Source of the DNA: Afipia clevelandensis ATCC 49720 | Lineage (GTDB): Bacteria; Pseudomonadota; Alphaproteobacteria; Rhizobiales; Xanthobacteraceae | NCBI RefSeq assembly: GCF_000336555.1 | Contig: NZ_KB375281.1 | Location: 1,220,713 to 1,284,712, forward strand | DNA length: 64,000 nucleotides | Direction: 5' to 3' | Shown here: in pieces, positions 36,155 through 44,433 of the stretch | Numbering within the stretch: position 1 is the first letter of the stretch | Layout of the letters: each line of letters starts with the position of its first letter | Notes under the pieces: generated by a model | The model's input: the letters and a program-made list of their open reading frames with translations, nothing else | Told to the model about the DNA's origin: nothing | Databases searched by the model: none | Translations under genes and position numbers: made by a program

Positions 36155-36207
36155 ATATAGCGGAAGTTCAAGCCGCGATTGCAGGTCTTGAGACAGACAC
36201 TGTTTTG

Positions 36208-36630
36208 TCAGCTCTTTTTTCTCGCCTTACCGGCATTGGTGCGCGACGCCACCGCCTTCTTCTTCGCCGCCTTCTCCCGATTGAACTCAATCGCCGCCTG
36301 CACCAGTTTCTTCAGCGCGGGCGCGTTGACCTTGTCACCCTCAAGAAAATCAATCGCGCGCCAGACCTTGCCGTTAAAGCCCGCGTTGAAAAGCCCGTCG
36401 GGATCGGCGAGCGACGCGCCGTGCGCGAAGGTCAGCTTCACCTTGTCCTTGTGTGCGTTGCCGACCGCGATGATGCCGCCGCATTCCCACACCGGGCTTC
36501 CCATCCATTTCCATTCCTCAACAATGTTCTTGTCGGCGCTGAGGACGGCCTTGCGCACGGCGGCGAGCGTCTTGCCGCGCCAGTCGGTGGTCTTCGCGAT
36601 CAGCCGGTCGATCTTTTCGGATGGAGTCAT
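36208..36630 (-). CDS. DUF1801-domain protein
   Basis: 140 residues. The DUF1801 core reads EEWKWMGSPVWECGGIIAVGNAHKDKVKLTFAHGASL, followed by the WRAIDFLEGDKVN segment. The C-terminus is a Lys/Ala-rich tail (REKAAKKKAVASRTNAGKARKKS). Related small proteins share an iron-chaperone-like (YdhG) fold, but the function here is unknown. It is the last gene of the ArsR-SRPBCC operon with a 36-nt gap. Confidence 0.82.
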   Translation of the reverse strand: MTPSEKIDRLIAKTTDWRGKTLAAVRKAVLSADKNIVEEWKWMGSPVWECGGIIAVGNAHKDKVKLTFAHGASLADPDGLFNAGFNGKVWRAIDFLEGDKVNAPALKKLVQAAIEFNREKAAKKKAVASRTNAGKARKKS

Positions 36631-36666
36631 GGGATCATCATTCCGTTGATTGAGCCGCCACGCGTC

Positions 36667-36879
36667 TCAAACCTGTCTGCCTGCACGCCGCATACTCGCA
36701 ACATACGGCAACGCGAACATGTACAAACCGCTGAACAGCAGCAAGAACAGCGGCGGCAGCGGCGAATAGACGATCCATGCGGGCGGCTCGCCCAGCGCCA
36801 TCGCCGCGAAGTTGGCAGCGACTGTCAGGGTGAAGATGATCGACAGCCAGCGATGGACCTGACGGATGGTGTTGCTCAT
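36667..36879 (-). CDS. Small two-span membrane protein
   Basis: 70 residues starting MSNTIRQVHRWLSIIFTLTVAANFAAMALG. Two transmembrane helices (about 12-30 and 41-60) flank a Pro-rich turn, ending in a basic MRRAGRQV tail. No catalytic motif. It lies between the SRPBCC and DUF1801 genes with 36-nt gaps on both sides, so it belongs to their operon. Confidence 0.7.
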   Translation of the reverse strand: MSNTIRQVHRWLSIIFTLTVAANFAAMALGEPPAWIVYSPLPPLFLLLFSGLYMFALPYVASMRRAGRQV

Positions 36880-36915
36880 TGAAATCTCCGTTGTTGATCG
36901 AGCGTGCAACGTGCC

Positions 36916-37347
36916 TCACGCGGCCCGCGCCAGCACCTGCTCCAGATTTCCGAAAAACTGCTCCCAGCCATGCCGCGCGCCGCCGAAGGCCTGCTTCTGA
37001 TCGGGCCGGAAGCCGGACTGCTCCATGCGCAGATGGGTCCCCGCGCCTGTCGGCGTCAGCGTGAACGTCACGGTGCTTTGCAGATTGAATGCCGGATCGT
37101 CATGCGCGAAATTCCAGGTGTAGGAGAGCGATTTGTTGGCTTCGAGCGTGAGCACCTCGCAATCCAGCACGCCGCCCCACTCGCCGCGCAGGTTGAAGCG
37201 GTGGCCCACCGCCGGCACGAAATCGTTCTTCATCAGCCACTCCTCGATCAGATGCGGCTGCGTCAGCGCGCGCCAGAGCTTTTCCGGCGGATGAGAAAAT
37301 TCACGCTCGACAACGACGGAGCGGAGTTCGGTTGCGCTGTCGTTCAT
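36916..37347 (-). CDS. SRPBCC (AHSA1-type) protein
   Basis: 143 residues starting MNDSATELRSVVVEREFSHPPEKLWRALT. AHSA1 features are EEWLMKNDF, GGVLDCEVLTLEANKSLSYTW and the C-terminal HGWEQFFGNLEQVL helix. The fold forms a hydrophobic cavity for a lipid-like or aromatic ligand. Its ATG overlaps the ArsR stop by four bases (ATGA), so the two are translated together. ArsR-SRPBCC pairs of this kind are common in Rhizobiales, but the ligand is unknown. Confidence 0.88.
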   Translation of the reverse strand: MNDSATELRSVVVEREFSHPPEKLWRALTQPHLIEEWLMKNDFVPAVGHRFNLRGEWGGVLDCEVLTLEANKSLSYTWNFAHDDPAFNLQSTVTFTLTPTGAGTHLRMEQSGFRPDQKQAFGGARHGWEQFFGNLEQVLARAA

Positions 37348-37667
37348 TGGTCCATCCTTTTGAGCAAGTTTTCGAGATCGTCGAACCGCTTCTCCCAGAA
37401 GCCGGCCATGCGGCCGGTCCAGTCGAGCAGCGGCGCCAGCGCGCGCGGCTGCGCGCTGTAGTGGGTCTGCCGCCCCTCGTGGCGATCGCGCACAAGTCCG
37501 GCCTGTTTCAGAACGCCGAGATGTTTGGAGACCGCCGGTTGCGAGATTCCGGCCTGCGCGGTCAGCGCGCCGACGGTTTGCTCCCCGCTGCGGCACAGCC
37601 GCTCGAAGATCGCCCGGCGCGTCGGATCGGCCAGTGTCTTGAAAAGAACGTCCTGCGCGTTTGACAT
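37344..37667 (-). CDS. ArsR-family transcriptional regulator
   Basis: 107 residues. Winged helix: FKTLADPTRRAIFERLCRSGEQTVGALTAQAGISQPAVSKHLGVLKQAGLVRDRHEGRQTHYS. The CxC metal-binding box of true metal sensors (ELCVCDL) is absent; there is a single Cys in RLCRSG. It is therefore a non-metal ArsR regulator, as usual for SRPBCC partners. It heads a four-gene operon and has a double palindromic operator just upstream of its start. Confidence 0.92.
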   Translation of the reverse strand: MSNAQDVLFKTLADPTRRAIFERLCRSGEQTVGALTAQAGISQPAVSKHLGVLKQAGLVRDRHEGRQTHYSAQPRALAPLLDWTGRMAGFWEKRFDDLENLLKRMDQ

Positions 37668-37674
37668 GAGATCA

Positions 37675-37716
37675 ATAACCCATTGGCTATGGATTTATAC
37701 ATAGCCAGCGGGTTAT
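37675..37716 (-). promoter_or_regulatory. Double operator and promoter of the ArsR operon
   Basis: Two ATARCC-N4-GGYTAT palindromes (37675-37690 and 37701-37716) form a larger, nearly symmetric palindrome with a 10-bp centre. Their centres are 26 bp apart. On the minus strand TTGACC (37722-37727) and TATGTA 18 bp later give a -35/-10 pair inside the sites. The first operator begins 8 bp before the ATG. This strongly suggests autorepression. Confidence 0.75.
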
Positions 37717-37743
37717 GAGTTGGTCAAGCGGGAAATCGCGCCG

Positions 37744-38460
37744 CTAGTCGCGCCGGAAGGCCTGCACCGGGACGAAACCCGCATCTGGCGGCGGCACGGC
37801 GACAATCCCCGCCGCCGTCAGGGCCGTGGCCGCCTTCGCCGGATCGCCCGCCCAAGGCAACCGCGACCGAATATCCCGCGTCACCGGCTCCCCCCCCCCC
37901 CCGCCGTAGTCGAGCGGCCAGAGCCCGGACGGCACGATCTCCAGCGACACCCGGCGCAATGCGAATCCGTCCCCAAGGGCAGCCGCGAGTTTCGAGGGCT
38001 CGGCCACGCGCGCCGAGGCCGGGTTCGCCGGATCGGAGAATGTCACCAGCGTCGGGATCAGTTCGCCCGTCACCGCGATGCTGCCGGTTTGCTTTTTCAC
38101 CTCGCGAAAATCCAGCCGCCTCCCTGCCGCGGCGAACGCGCGCAACGGCAGGTAGTTCAGGCCGTCGGTCTCGGCCGGGTTCTTTCCGTGCAGGAGCAGC
38201 GCGACCAGATTCCGCCCGTTGCCGAGATCGACGAACAGCGCGTCGCCCTTGATCCGTGGCCCGGCGGGTCCGCTGCCCGAGCCGCCATAGGCGCGGTTGG
38301 GATGCACCGAGATCACACCGGACGCCGAGCGGAGACCGGCGGGCGTCTCCACCTCAAGGGTAAGCCGGTATTTGTGGTCAGGCCGGTAAAGATAAATCCG
38401 CTCGCCGATCACCAGCGCGGCGAACAGCACCGCAAGGCCGATCCATCTCTTCCAGTTCAT
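37744..38460 (-). CDS. Membrane-anchored hypothetical protein with a poly-G tract
   Basis: 238 residues from ATG 38460. One N-terminal transmembrane helix (WKRWIGLAVLFAALVIGERIYLY) is followed by a periplasmic domain of beta-rich composition, with RLTLEVETPAGLRSASGVISV and a GPRIKGDALFVDLGNGRNLVALL segment. No family recognised. A run of 13 G in the coding strand encodes the DYGGGGGEPV segment about 60 residues before the end. A slip by one base would change or truncate the C-terminus. Confidence 0.7.
   Translation of the reverse strand: MNWKRWIGLAVLFAALVIGERIYLYRPDHKYRLTLEVETPAGLRSASGVISVHPNRAYGGSGSGPAGPRIKGDALFVDLGNGRNLVALLLHGKNPAETDGLNYLPLRAFAAAGRRLDFREVKKQTGSIAVTGELIPTLVTFSDPANPASARVAEPSKLAAALGDGFALRRVSLEIVPSGLWPLDYGGGGGEPVTRDIRSRLPWAGDPAKAATALTAAGIVAVPPPDAGFVPVQAFRRD
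37890..37902. repeat. 13-nt C/G homopolymer inside a gene
   Basis: Thirteen consecutive C on the + strand (G in the coding strand). Such tracts mutate easily by slippage and are also prone to sequencing error. Confidence 0.95.
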
Positions 38461-38591
38461 CCCGCGTGACCTTCGATTCTGTATCAAGCTGCTTGAATTA
38501 GGCGCGGTCCGCGCCGCTGTCACGCCATCTTCTCTTGATCCGGCACAGCCTTTCAGGAAAGACTGATACGGCAATAACGAAAGGACCGCCC

Positions 38592-39743
38592 GTGTCAGCC
38601 CCCCTCGAGACCCGCGTTCAGACCCGCAGCGACCTCGCCTGGTCAATCGCGGTGGGCGGCATCGGCATCATCGCTTTCGCGGCCTTCCTGCTGTTCGCCT
38701 GGTATTATGCAGCCACGCTGTTTCTGGTGTTCGCGGGCATCCTGCTCGGGGTGGCCCTCACCGCCATGACCAATCTGTTGAAGAAAGTGATGGGCGGGCC
38801 GCACGCGCTGCGCCTCGCACTGGTTTGTGTGGTGCTGGCTGGAATGCTGTCGGGCGTGGTGTTTCTCGGCGGCGCGACCATCGCGCGGCAGGCCGCGGTT
38901 TTGAGCAATACCCTCAAGTCGCAGCTTGTCACCGTCAAAACCTTTCTCGAACAGCACGGCGTCGATACCAGCTATCTCGAGCTTGGCGCGGTGACAGCGA
39001 CACCGGCAAGCACCACCGACACGCCGACGGCCGCACCGCCGGCGACGCTCCCCAAGAATCTCCCAAGCGCGGGCGCCCTCGCCTCCGGCGGCGGCGCCAT
39101 CGTCAGCCAGACGCTGAAGCTGCTTTTGGGAACAGTCAGCGCCGTCGGCAACTTCTTCATCGTGCTGTTCCTCGGCCTGTCCTTCGCGGCCCAGCCGGGC
39201 GTGTACCGCAAGGGCCTGCTGGCGCTGTCACCGAAGAAGCATCGCCATAGCGTGACGGTGGTGGTTGATCGCATCAGCGACACGCTGGAGCGCTGGCTGA
39301 TCGCCCAGATGATCACAATGGCGGCGGTGTTTATGGTGACATGGATCGGCCTGTCGATCATCGGCATCGACAGTTCGTTCATCCTTGGCATTCAGGCCGG
39401 TCTGCTGGCCTTCATCCCCACCGTCGGCGCGCTGGTCGGCGGCCTGATTATCGTGCTGGCGAGCCTTGCTTCGGGGTGGGTCGCCGCTTTCAGCGCGTTC
39501 CTGCTGTTCCTCGGCGTGCATGCGCTGGAAAGCTACATCCTGACACCGATCATCCAGCGTCAGGCACTCGACATCCCGCCGGCGACGCTGTTCGCATTCC
39601 AGATTCTGCTCGGCGTGGTGTTCGGGCTGTGGGGACTGGCGTTGGCGCTGCCGCTGATGGCCATTGTGAAGGTCATCATCACCTATCTGCGTGAAGAGGA
39701 CGAGCCGCGCGAGCCGGAATTCGTGATCGCGGCGAAAACCTGA
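38592..39743 (+). CDS. AI-2E/PerM-family permease
   Basis: 383 residues from GTG 38592 with GAAAGGAC upstream. It has about eight transmembrane helices with a soluble insert (about 95-160, Ala/Pro/Thr-rich) after the first three. The C-terminal half has the family pattern SDTLERWLIAQMITMAAVF, FIPTVGALVGGLIIVLASL and HALESYILTPIIQRQALDIPPA. The family includes TqsA (autoinducer-2 export) and sodium/proton-linked members. The substrate here is unknown; quorum-sensing transport should not be assumed. Confidence 0.88.
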   Translation: MSAPLETRVQTRSDLAWSIAVGGIGIIAFAAFLLFAWYYAATLFLVFAGILLGVALTAMTNLLKKVMGGPHALRLALVCVVLAGMLSGVVFLGGATIARQAAVLSNTLKSQLVTVKTFLEQHGVDTSYLELGAVTATPASTTDTPTAAPPATLPKNLPSAGALASGGGAIVSQTLKLLLGTVSAVGNFFIVLFLGLSFAAQPGVYRKGLLALSPKKHRHSVTVVVDRISDTLERWLIAQMITMAAVFMVTWIGLSIIGIDSSFILGIQAGLLAFIPTVGALVGGLIIVLASLASGWVAAFSAFLLFLGVHALESYILTPIIQRQALDIPPATLFAFQILLGVVFGLWGLALALPLMAIVKVIITYLREEDEPREPEFVIAAKT

Positions 39744-39746
39744 AAA

Positions 39747-39776
39747 TAAAAAAAGGCGCCTCTTCGGCGCCTTTTC
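39747..39776. terminator. Bidirectional terminator
   Basis: AAAAGGCGCC / GGCGCCTTTT stem with a TCTTC loop, A-run on the left and T-run on the right. It serves the permease gene (+) and the ABM gene (-), which converge here. Confidence 0.88.
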
Positions 39777-39794
39777 CAGTCGCGGATGGTGCTG

Positions 39795-40091
39795 TCAGAA
39801 ACTCACCACCGTGTTGGTGTGCTCGACCTCCGGGGGCGACGCGAAATGCGGGCCGACCAGCGCGCGCCACTCGGTGAAATCGGCGGACTCGCGGAAATCG
39901 ACCGTGTGGTTTTCCAGCGTTTCCCACTTGATGTGCAGCCGGTATCGCGACGGCTTTTCGATCGAGCGGTGCAGCTCAAAGCTCTTCCAGCCCTTGCAGC
40001 GCTTGAAAATGGTCTGCGCCATGGCGACAGCCGCCTCAAAATCCTTTTCGCTGCCCGGCTTGACTTCAATCTGTGCGATTTCGGTAATCAT
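39795..40091 (-). CDS. Antibiotic biosynthesis monooxygenase (ABM) family protein
   Basis: 98 residues, a single ferredoxin-like ABM domain. It starts ITEIAQIEVKPGSEKDFEAAVAMAQ and has WKSFELHRSIEKPSRYRLHIKWETLENHTVDFRES. ABM proteins dimerise and either oxygenate small aromatic compounds without a cofactor or cleave haem. The haem-degrading IsdG/HmuQ signature is not evident. Monocistronic, with the bidirectional terminator behind it. Confidence 0.85.
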   Translation of the reverse strand: MITEIAQIEVKPGSEKDFEAAVAMAQTIFKRCKGWKSFELHRSIEKPSRYRLHIKWETLENHTVDFRESADFTEWRALVGPHFASPPEVEHTNTVVSF

Positions 40092-40154
40092 TGTTCTCCG
40101 CCCTTCTGATCTTGTCAGGCGGCTCTAGCGCAAAACCGGACGGCAGAAAAGACA

Positions 40155-40176
40155 AAGGGCACCAAAGGGTGCCCTT
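40155..40176. terminator. Hairpin between the ABM gene and a small membrane protein gene
   Basis: AAGGGCACC / GGTGCCCTT forms a 9-bp stem with a 4-nt loop, placed 27 nt after the stop of the small minus-strand gene that begins at 40436. The T-run on that strand (TTTGTC) is short. Confidence 0.65.
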
Positions 40177-40202
40177 CCCAAGCCGTGAAACGAACATTGA
40201 TG

Positions 40203-40436
40203 CTAGAAAAACGTGACCAGGATGCCGAGCAGCACCAGCGTGCAGCCGCCAAGCGCCACCGGCTGCCAGTCGAACGCCGAGCCATAGCGGCCTTCGGCGC
40301 GCCGCGCCGCGATCAGGGCATTCTCGTATTCGTCGGACGTCGAGAACATGCAGGCAAAGCCGGCGCGGGCGGACGCCACGCTCGCTTCAAGCGCGGAAAT
40401 ATCTGACTGGGAACGGTGACTTTGTGCAGTGGCCAT
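40203..40436 (-). CDS. Small tail-anchored membrane protein
   Basis: 77 residues starting MATAQSHRSQSDISALEASVASARAGF. The first 55 residues are hydrophilic and helical, with a Tyr-Glu-Asn-Ala patch. One C-terminal helix (PVALGGCTLVLLGILVTFF) ends the protein. No family recognised. It lies 42 nt downstream of the diguanylate cyclase on the same strand and may share its transcript. Confidence 0.65.
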   Translation of the reverse strand: MATAQSHRSQSDISALEASVASARAGFACMFSTSDEYENALIAARRAEGRYGSAFDWQPVALGGCTLVLLGILVTFF

Positions 40437-40478
40437 GCCGTATCGTAGGACGCACATGGTAAACAGAGTGTTAGCAGA

Positions 40479-41729
40479 TTAGGCCAGCGCCTCGGCGGGG
40501 CGCACGGTCGCCTTCTCCACGGGCGCGGCGGCCGTTCTGATCATCTTGCGCCGCGCATCTTCCAGCGACAGCGGCTGTTCGGTGGCCGCTTCCACGCGAT
40601 TGCGGCCGCCGCGCTTGGCCTGATACAGCGCGGTATCGGCGGAGGCCATCAGCACTTCGAGTTCGGTATTCGCCGGACCGCCCGCGACACCGATGCTGAC
40701 CGTGGTTTCCAGCGGAACGTCATCGATGGCGACTCCGGACGACTCGAAGGCTTCACGGACCCGCTCCGCCGCGACCAGCGCTTCATCCATCGCGCATGGC
40801 AGGAGCGCTGCGAATTCCTCGCCGCCGACCCGGCCCACAAGGTCCGTGATGCGGAGCGAGGCGACCACGACATTTGAGAAGACCTGAAGCACCTCGTCGC
40901 CGGTGGCGTGGCCGAAGCGGTCGTTGACCGACTTGAAGTGGTCGATATCGAAAATCATCACGGTCACCGGACGCCCGGCTTTCGCCTCGCGCTCGATCAT
41001 GCGGGATGTCGCTTCGCTGAATCCGCGCCGGTTCAGCAGGCCGGTGAGCGGATCGACCGAGGCTGCGGTCTTGTGCGCGGTCACCGTGCGCTCGGAGACC
41101 AGCATGAAAATAATGAACACCGTGCCGACCGCGTAGATCACCAGTTCGGCGGCGAAGGCGGCGACCCAGACCTGGCTCATGCCGGCGTTGCCGGGCCGGA
41201 ACATGTCGCCCATGACGATCGGCAGCATGAGAACAGCGCCGTGCATCACAGGAACGGCAATCGCCGGCCAGCGCGCGCGCAAACTCTTGCGCCGCTCGCG
41301 CCACAGCTCGGCCGCGGTCAGCGACGCGTAGATCGCGACAATGCCCGCGCCGAGCATCATCCGGATTTCGGGATCCATCGGATCGAGCAGGACCACCGCG
41401 GCGACCCACAGCGCCGGTCCGGCGAGGACGCCGATCCAGTTGGCCGGGCGGCCATGAAATGCCCGCGCCGCGTCCCACATCAGCCCGCAGGCGATAAAGC
41501 CAACGGCATTGACCGCCAGCGACAGTTCAAAGCCGAGTTCAGTTCCGCCGATCGTCCACAACGCGACGGAGGCCGCACCGAGAACATAGGCTGCACCCCA
41601 CCAGCCGAGCGCCGCGATCTTTTCCTGACGCCAGAAGAACAGCAGCAACACGCCCAGCATCGCTGCCGCCAGTGTCGCCACGAGGTAAAGCGTCGAAATG
41701 TCGAGAGACAAATGTGTGCCAGCCGGCAT
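40479..41729 (-). CDS. Membrane-bound diguanylate cyclase (GGDEF)
   Basis: 416 residues. About six transmembrane helices in the first 210 residues form a membrane sensor domain. The GGDEF domain follows, starting DPLTGLLNRRGFSEATSRM, with the FDIDHFKSVNDRFGHATGDEVL metal site. The catalytic motif is VGGEEF (GGEEF, an active variant). The product-inhibition I-site RITD lies five residues ahead of it, so the enzyme can be feedback-limited by c-di-GMP. It makes c-di-GMP from GTP, which in this group promotes surface attachment. Confidence 0.93.
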   Translation of the reverse strand: MPAGTHLSLDISTLYLVATLAAAMLGVLLLFFWRQEKIAALGWWGAAYVLGAASVALWTIGGTELGFELSLAVNAVGFIACGLMWDAARAFHGRPANWIGVLAGPALWVAAVVLLDPMDPEIRMMLGAGIVAIYASLTAAELWRERRKSLRARWPAIAVPVMHGAVLMLPIVMGDMFRPGNAGMSQVWVAAFAAELVIYAVGTVFIIFMLVSERTVTAHKTAASVDPLTGLLNRRGFSEATSRMIEREAKAGRPVTVMIFDIDHFKSVNDRFGHATGDEVLQVFSNVVVASLRITDLVGRVGGEEFAALLPCAMDEALVAAERVREAFESSGVAIDDVPLETTVSIGVAGGPANTELEVLMASADTALYQAKRGGRNRVEAATEQPLSLEDARRKMIRTAAAPVEKATVRPAEALA

Positions 41730-41874
41730 GTTCTATGCAGCGCTTAAAAATTCGACGGAGCCGGAATAGCTCCCTCAGCCATTGACGAATCTAGCAACGG
41801 TCTCTTCGCACTCCGTTTGCAGCGGTCACACAATTTTCAGGAAAAATCGCTGCAATTCGGCGGTATCGGGAACA

Positions 41875-41904
41875 GCAAAAAGGGCGCCCGAAGGCGCCCT
41901 TTTG
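41875..41904 (-). terminator. rplM-rpsI terminator
   Basis: AAAGGGCGCC / GGCGCCCTTT 10-bp stem with a CGAA loop; on the minus strand it is followed by TTTTGCTG. It lies about 65 nt after the rpsI stop. Nothing else is supported in 41730-41968. Confidence 0.85.
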
Positions 41905-41968
41905 TCCCGCGATTTGCGGAAAACTTGAATCGAAACGATGACCGCTTCGAGAACTGGCGAAGCGCGTC

Positions 41969-42445
41969 TTAGCGCTTCGAGAACTGGAAGGACCGGCGGG
42001 CCTTGGCCTTGCCGTACTTCTTGCGTTCGACAACGCGCGAGTCGCGGGTCAGGAAGCCGCCCTTCTTGAGGACGCTGCGCAGATCCGGCTCGAAGTTGGT
42101 CAGAGCCTTGGAGATGCCGTGACGCACGGCACCGGCCTGACCCGACAGGCCGCCGCCAGCGACGGTGCAGATCACGTCGTACTGGCCCTGACGTGCGGCA
42201 GCGACGATCGGCTGCTGGATCATCATGCGCAGCACCGGACGGGCGAAGTAAACCTCGACCTCACGGGTGTTGACCACGATCTTGCCGGAGCCTGGCTTGA
42301 TCCAGACGCGTGCAACCGCGTCCTTGCGCTTGCCGGTGGCATAGGCGCGGCCCTGCTTGTCGACCTTCTTTTCGTACTTCGGAGCGTCGGGCGCGGACGT
42401 CTTCAGCGCCGAGAGCTGATCAAGGGACTGCATGGTATCGGACAT
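41969..42445 (-). CDS. rpsI: 30S ribosomal protein S9
   Basis: 158 residues. The C-terminal S9 core is complete: [25 protein letters not shown], the [19 protein letters not shown] motif and the basic [17 protein letters not shown] tail that reaches the decoding site. The N-terminal extension of about 30 residues ([14 protein letters not shown]) is usual in Rhizobiales. The ATG overlaps the rplM stop by one base, the standard L13-S9 operon. Confidence 0.98.
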   Translation of the reverse strand: MSDTMQSLDQLSALKTSAPDAPKYEKKVDKQGRAYATGKRKDAVARVWIKPGSGKIVVNTREVEVYFARPVLRMMIQQPIVAAARQGQYDVICTVAGGGLSGQAGAVRHGISKALTNFEPDLRSVLKKGGFLTRDSRVVERKKYGKAKARRSFQFSKR

Positions 42446-42909
42446 TATGCGGCCCTCGTGTTCTTGCGGTTCAACGATGCGATATCGACGGTCTCGGGCT
42501 GCTGGGCCTCGTGCGGATGGTCAGCGCCTGCATAAACACGCAGGTTGCCCATCTGCACACGGCCGAGCGGGCCGCGCGGAATCATGCGTTCAATGGCCTT
42601 CTCGACCACGCGCTCCGGGAAACGGCCTTCGAGGATCGACTTCGCCGAGCGTTCCTTGATGCCACCGATGAAACCGGTGTGGTTGTAGTACATCTTGTTG
42701 TCACGCTTGCGCCCGGTGAGGACGACGTGAGCCGCGTTGATGATGATGACGTTGTCACCGCAATCGACGTGGGGGGTGTAGGTCGGGAGGTGCTTGCCGC
42801 GCAGGCGCATGGCAACCAAGGTGGCGAGACGGCCGACGACCAGACCCTTGGCGTCGATCAGCACCCACTTCTTGTTGACCTCGGCTGGCTTTGCCGAAAA
42901 CGACTTCAT
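42445..42909 (-). CDS. rplM: 50S ribosomal protein L13
   Basis: 154 residues from ATG 42909. It starts [30 protein letters not shown] and contains [18 protein letters not shown] and [20 protein letters not shown]. An upstream in-frame start at 42951 would add 14 residues not typical of L13. It is first in the rplM-rpsI operon; the 150 nt upstream are AT-rich and probably carry the promoter, but I cannot assign -35/-10 boxes with confidence. Confidence 0.98.
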   Translation of the reverse strand: MKSFSAKPAEVNKKWVLIDAKGLVVGRLATLVAMRLRGKHLPTYTPHVDCGDNVIIINAAHVVLTGRKRDNKMYYNHTGFIGGIKERSAKSILEGRFPERVVEKAIERMIPRGPLGRVQMGNLRVYAGADHPHEAQQPETVDIASLNRKNTRAA

Positions 42910-43061
42910 GATGAGTTGTCCGTGAAATTGCTTGTTCGGCCGGATCGCCAAACTGGCGCGTTTCTAGATAACCCGCCGCGCAGCGTCAATGCCGTGCGGT
43001 GAAAAATACATCATAGAAAACAATGGCTTGTAAATATGGTGCAATAATACCTGTCAAATCG

Positions 43062-43490
43062 TCAAGTATTCGGAATGGAGTATGTGGAAGTCACATGCGC
43101 AATCGGATCGGGCGAAGTCCCTGATAACAGGCTGACTTCCCCCACCGCGAGGCGCTTGCCGAGCTTCATCAGCTTGGCCGCGGCCAGCACGTCCTGGCCC
43201 GGCTGCCCCTTGCGCAGGAAATTGATGTTGAGGCTGGTGGTCACCGCCAGCCCGACCGGCCCGATGGCAGACAGCAGGACGACGTACATCGCGAAATCCG
43301 CCAGCGCCATCAGCGTCGGCCCCGACACCGTGCCGCCCGGGCGCAACATCCGCTCGCTGTAGGGCTGACGCAGCAGGCAGGTCTCGCCATCTGCGCTCTC
43401 GATCAGAATTTCGCCGCTGGCAAAGGCTTGCGGAAACTCCTTGTGGAGAAACGCCTCGAGTTCTGCCACGGTCATCTTCGGCTTGTTCAT
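43062..43490 (-). CDS. PaaI-family hotdog thioesterase
   Basis: 142 residues from ATG 43490. A single hotdog domain with GGTVSGPTLMALADFAMYVVLLSAIG (the long central helix) and AVTTSLNINFLRKGQPGQDV on the strand following it. It probably hydrolyses an acyl- or aryl-CoA. It is divergent from an enoyl-CoA hydratase gene, which supports a CoA-linked role. Confidence 0.88.
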   Translation of the reverse strand: MNKPKMTVAELEAFLHKEFPQAFASGEILIESADGETCLLRQPYSERMLRPGGTVSGPTLMALADFAMYVVLLSAIGPVGLAVTTSLNINFLRKGQPGQDVLAAAKLMKLGKRLAVGEVSLLSGTSPDPIAHVTSTYSIPNT

Positions 43491-43597
43491 GGAACGTATG
43501 TCCTGCACTGCACTCGTATGTGACGGTTTTGTATCTTAGGGTGAGCCCGATAGCGAGCCTGACGGAACCGAAAAGCGAATCCGGATTGAGTGAGACC

Positions 43598-44422
43598 ATG
43601 ACGCCACAAGCCTCCCGCGCCGTATCGCAAGCACCCTCGCCGCTCCTGCGCGAAACCGTCGGCAGCATTGCCGTGCTGACGCTCGATTCACCGGCGACGC
43701 GGAACGCGCTCTCCGAAGCCATGATCGCGGCGCTTCAGGACGCGCTGGATTCCATCCGCGACGACAAAAACATCCGCGCGGTGGTGATCGCGGCCAACGG
43801 CCCGGCCTACTCGTCCGGGCACAATCTCAAGGAACTCACCGCACGCCGCTCCGATGCGGACAAGGGCCGCGCCTACTTCGCGCAGATGATGAAATCCTGC
43901 AGCGACATGATGCAGACAATTGTCCGCCTGCCCAAGCCCGTGGTCGCAGCCGTGCAAGGTGTCGCCACCGCCGCGGGATGCCAGATGGTGGCGACATGCG
44001 ATCTCGCGGTCGCCTCCGATCAGGCGACATTCGGCACGCCGGGCATCGACATCGGCCTGTTTTGCTCGACGCCGATGGTGGCGCTGACGCGCAATGTTCC
44101 GCGCAAGCACGCGATGCACATGCTGCTGACCGGCGAGCACATCTCCGCGCAGCGCGCGCTTGAACTCGGCCTCGTCAACAGCGTGGTGCCGGCCGGCACC
44201 GAGCGTGAGGCGGCCATCGCGCTTGCCGAACGGATCGCGGTGAAATCGGCCTACACGCTGAAGGTGGGCAAGGAAGCCTTCTACCGGCAGGCCGAAATGA
44301 GTCTCGCGGACGCCTACACCTACGCCGCGCAGGTGATGACCGAGAACATGATGGCGCGTGACGCGCAGGAAGGCATCGGCGCCTTCATCGAAAAACGCGA
44401 TCCCAAGTGGGAAGACCGCTGA
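43598..44422 (+). CDS. Enoyl-CoA hydratase/isomerase family protein
   Basis: 274 residues from ATG 43598. The crotonase fold has GSIAVLTLDSPATRNALSEAM, the oxyanion-hole segments AYSSGHNLKELTARR and VQGVATAAGCQMVATCDLAVA, and FGTPGIDIGLFCSTP. In place of the two catalytic glutamates of classical hydratases, the segment reads GVATAAGCQMVATCDLA, with none at the first position. It may therefore be an ECHDC3-like crotonase of another specificity. It is probably involved in acyl-CoA metabolism with the divergent thioesterase. Confidence 0.87.
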   Translation: MTPQASRAVSQAPSPLLRETVGSIAVLTLDSPATRNALSEAMIAALQDALDSIRDDKNIRAVVIAANGPAYSSGHNLKELTARRSDADKGRAYFAQMMKSCSDMMQTIVRLPKPVVAAVQGVATAAGCQMVATCDLAVASDQATFGTPGIDIGLFCSTPMVALTRNVPRKHAMHMLLTGEHISAQRALELGLVNSVVPAGTEREAAIALAERIAVKSAYTLKVGKEAFYRQAEMSLADAYTYAAQVMTENMMARDAQEGIGAFIEKRDPKWEDR

Positions 44423-44433
44423 ACCGCGCTGCT

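Noticed and set aside
37744-38460. Frameshifted pseudogene because of the homopolymer
   Set aside because: The frame is continuous through the 13-base tract and ends normally, so it is annotated as intact.
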